Positions 5,177 through 5,345 of a stretch of 5,345 nt of DNA are shown here, piece after piece. The notes under the pieces were generated by a model that did not search any database, was not told the origin of the DNA, and saw only the letters and a program-made list of their open reading frames with translations. Within the stretch, counting starts at the first letter, position 1; each line of letters begins with the position of its first letter. The stretch spans positions 1 to 5,345 of the forward strand of contig DAOUVM010000204.1 of the NCBI GenBank assembly GCA_030667645.1, given 5' to 3'. Both the position numbers and the translations under genes were made by a program. Source of the DNA: Ardenticatenales bacterium (lineage in GTDB: Bacteria; Chloroflexota; Anaerolineae; Promineifilales; UBA4811).

Positions 5177-5345
5177 CTCTGCTGCGGCTCGCTCAAAAGC
5201 CTGTGTCAGCGTCCGCTCGGCCAGCACTCTCGCCAGATGGCGACGATAGTCGGCCGAGGCATGGATGTCGCCACCCGGGTCAATGTCGGACTTGGCAGCG
5301 ATCTCGGCAGCCGCACGGATCGCCTCCGGCGTGGGGGCCTGACCC
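5171..5345 (-). CDS. FAD-binding (medium) subunit of the molybdenum hydroxylase, C-terminal fragment
   Basis: Only the last 57 residues are in the window; the gene continues past 5345. I translated this by hand: it opens with GQAPTPEAIRAAAEIAAKSD, continues with a DIDPGGDIHASADYRRHLARV stretch split across the Asp-Pro-Gly-Gly turn, and ends in FERAAAEK followed by TGA. This is the C-terminal domain typical of CoxM/XdhB-type flavoproteins, where the HASADYRRHLA segment just before the end is highly recognisable. The full subunit (usually about 270-300 residues) takes electrons from the [2Fe-2S] clusters to FAD and then to the final acceptor. It is the first gene of the operon seen here; the promoter must lie outside the window. 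Confidence 0.9.
   Translation of the reverse strand, partial: GQAPTPEAIRAAAEIAAKSDIDPGGDIHASADYRRHLARVLAERTLTQAFERAAAEK

Noticed and set aside
5089..5196. Longer N-terminus for the [2Fe-2S] subunit starting at 5196
   Set aside because: It would overlap the FAD-subunit gene and add 36 residues unlike the family; a consensus ribosome-binding site sits before the ATG at 5086-5088.
2188..5345. Calling the complex an aerobic CO dehydrogenase
   Set aside because: The AYxCSFR loop with its Cu-binding Cys is absent (PVRGAGR instead). The presence of coxG alone does not show CO oxidation.

Overview
Every protein gene in this window lies on the minus strand, so the biology reads from position 5345 down to 1. 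In transcription order the genes are: the C-terminal end of an FAD-binding subunit (5171-5345, start outside the window), a two-cluster [2Fe-2S] subunit (4600-5088), a 785-residue molybdopterin-binding subunit (2188-4545), a CoxG-like SRPBCC protein with a C-terminal membrane anchor (1367-2029), and the first 345 residues of an NCS2 nucleobase permease (1-1035, end outside the window). The first three are the classical subunits of a molybdenum hydroxylase of the xanthine dehydrogenase / aerobic CO dehydrogenase family. The gene order medium-small-large-coxG is typical of cox-like clusters.

The enzyme is probably neither a CO dehydrogenase nor a standard xanthine dehydrogenase. The active-site loop of the large subunit is PVRGAGR, not the Cys-containing AYxCSFR of true CO dehydrogenase. 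The position matching the purine-binding Glu802 of bovine xanthine oxidoreductase is Ile258. The Moco contacts, the active-site Arg and the catalytic Glu are intact. A reasonable inference is an active hydroxylase of unknown substrate, tethered to the membrane or linked to the quinone pool by CoxG. The downstream permease has the ExxxH and YGEN residues of the uracil-type (UraA) branch, so a nucleobase or similar N-heterocycle is a candidate substrate. The 331-bp gap before the permease means co-regulation is not proven.

Non-coding parts: 5089-5170 holds a hairpin that includes the stop codon of the FAD subunit. The 2030-2187 gap holds an element of about 89 bp with imperfect inverted ends. 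The right end of that element is repeated directly at the 3' end of coxG (1339-1371), so coxG is bracketed by direct repeats. The 1036-1366 gap holds an 8-bp perfect inverted repeat over a possible promoter, a GC-rich leader hairpin and two orphan Shine-Dalgarno-like sequences. I found no tRNA, rRNA, CRISPR array or transposase gene.

Organism: the moderately high GC content, strong AAGGAG ribosome-binding sites and CoxG-linked multi-subunit hydroxylase suit a free-living heterotrophic bacterium. Chloroflexota is my best guess from the feel of the proteins, but nothing in the window proves it.
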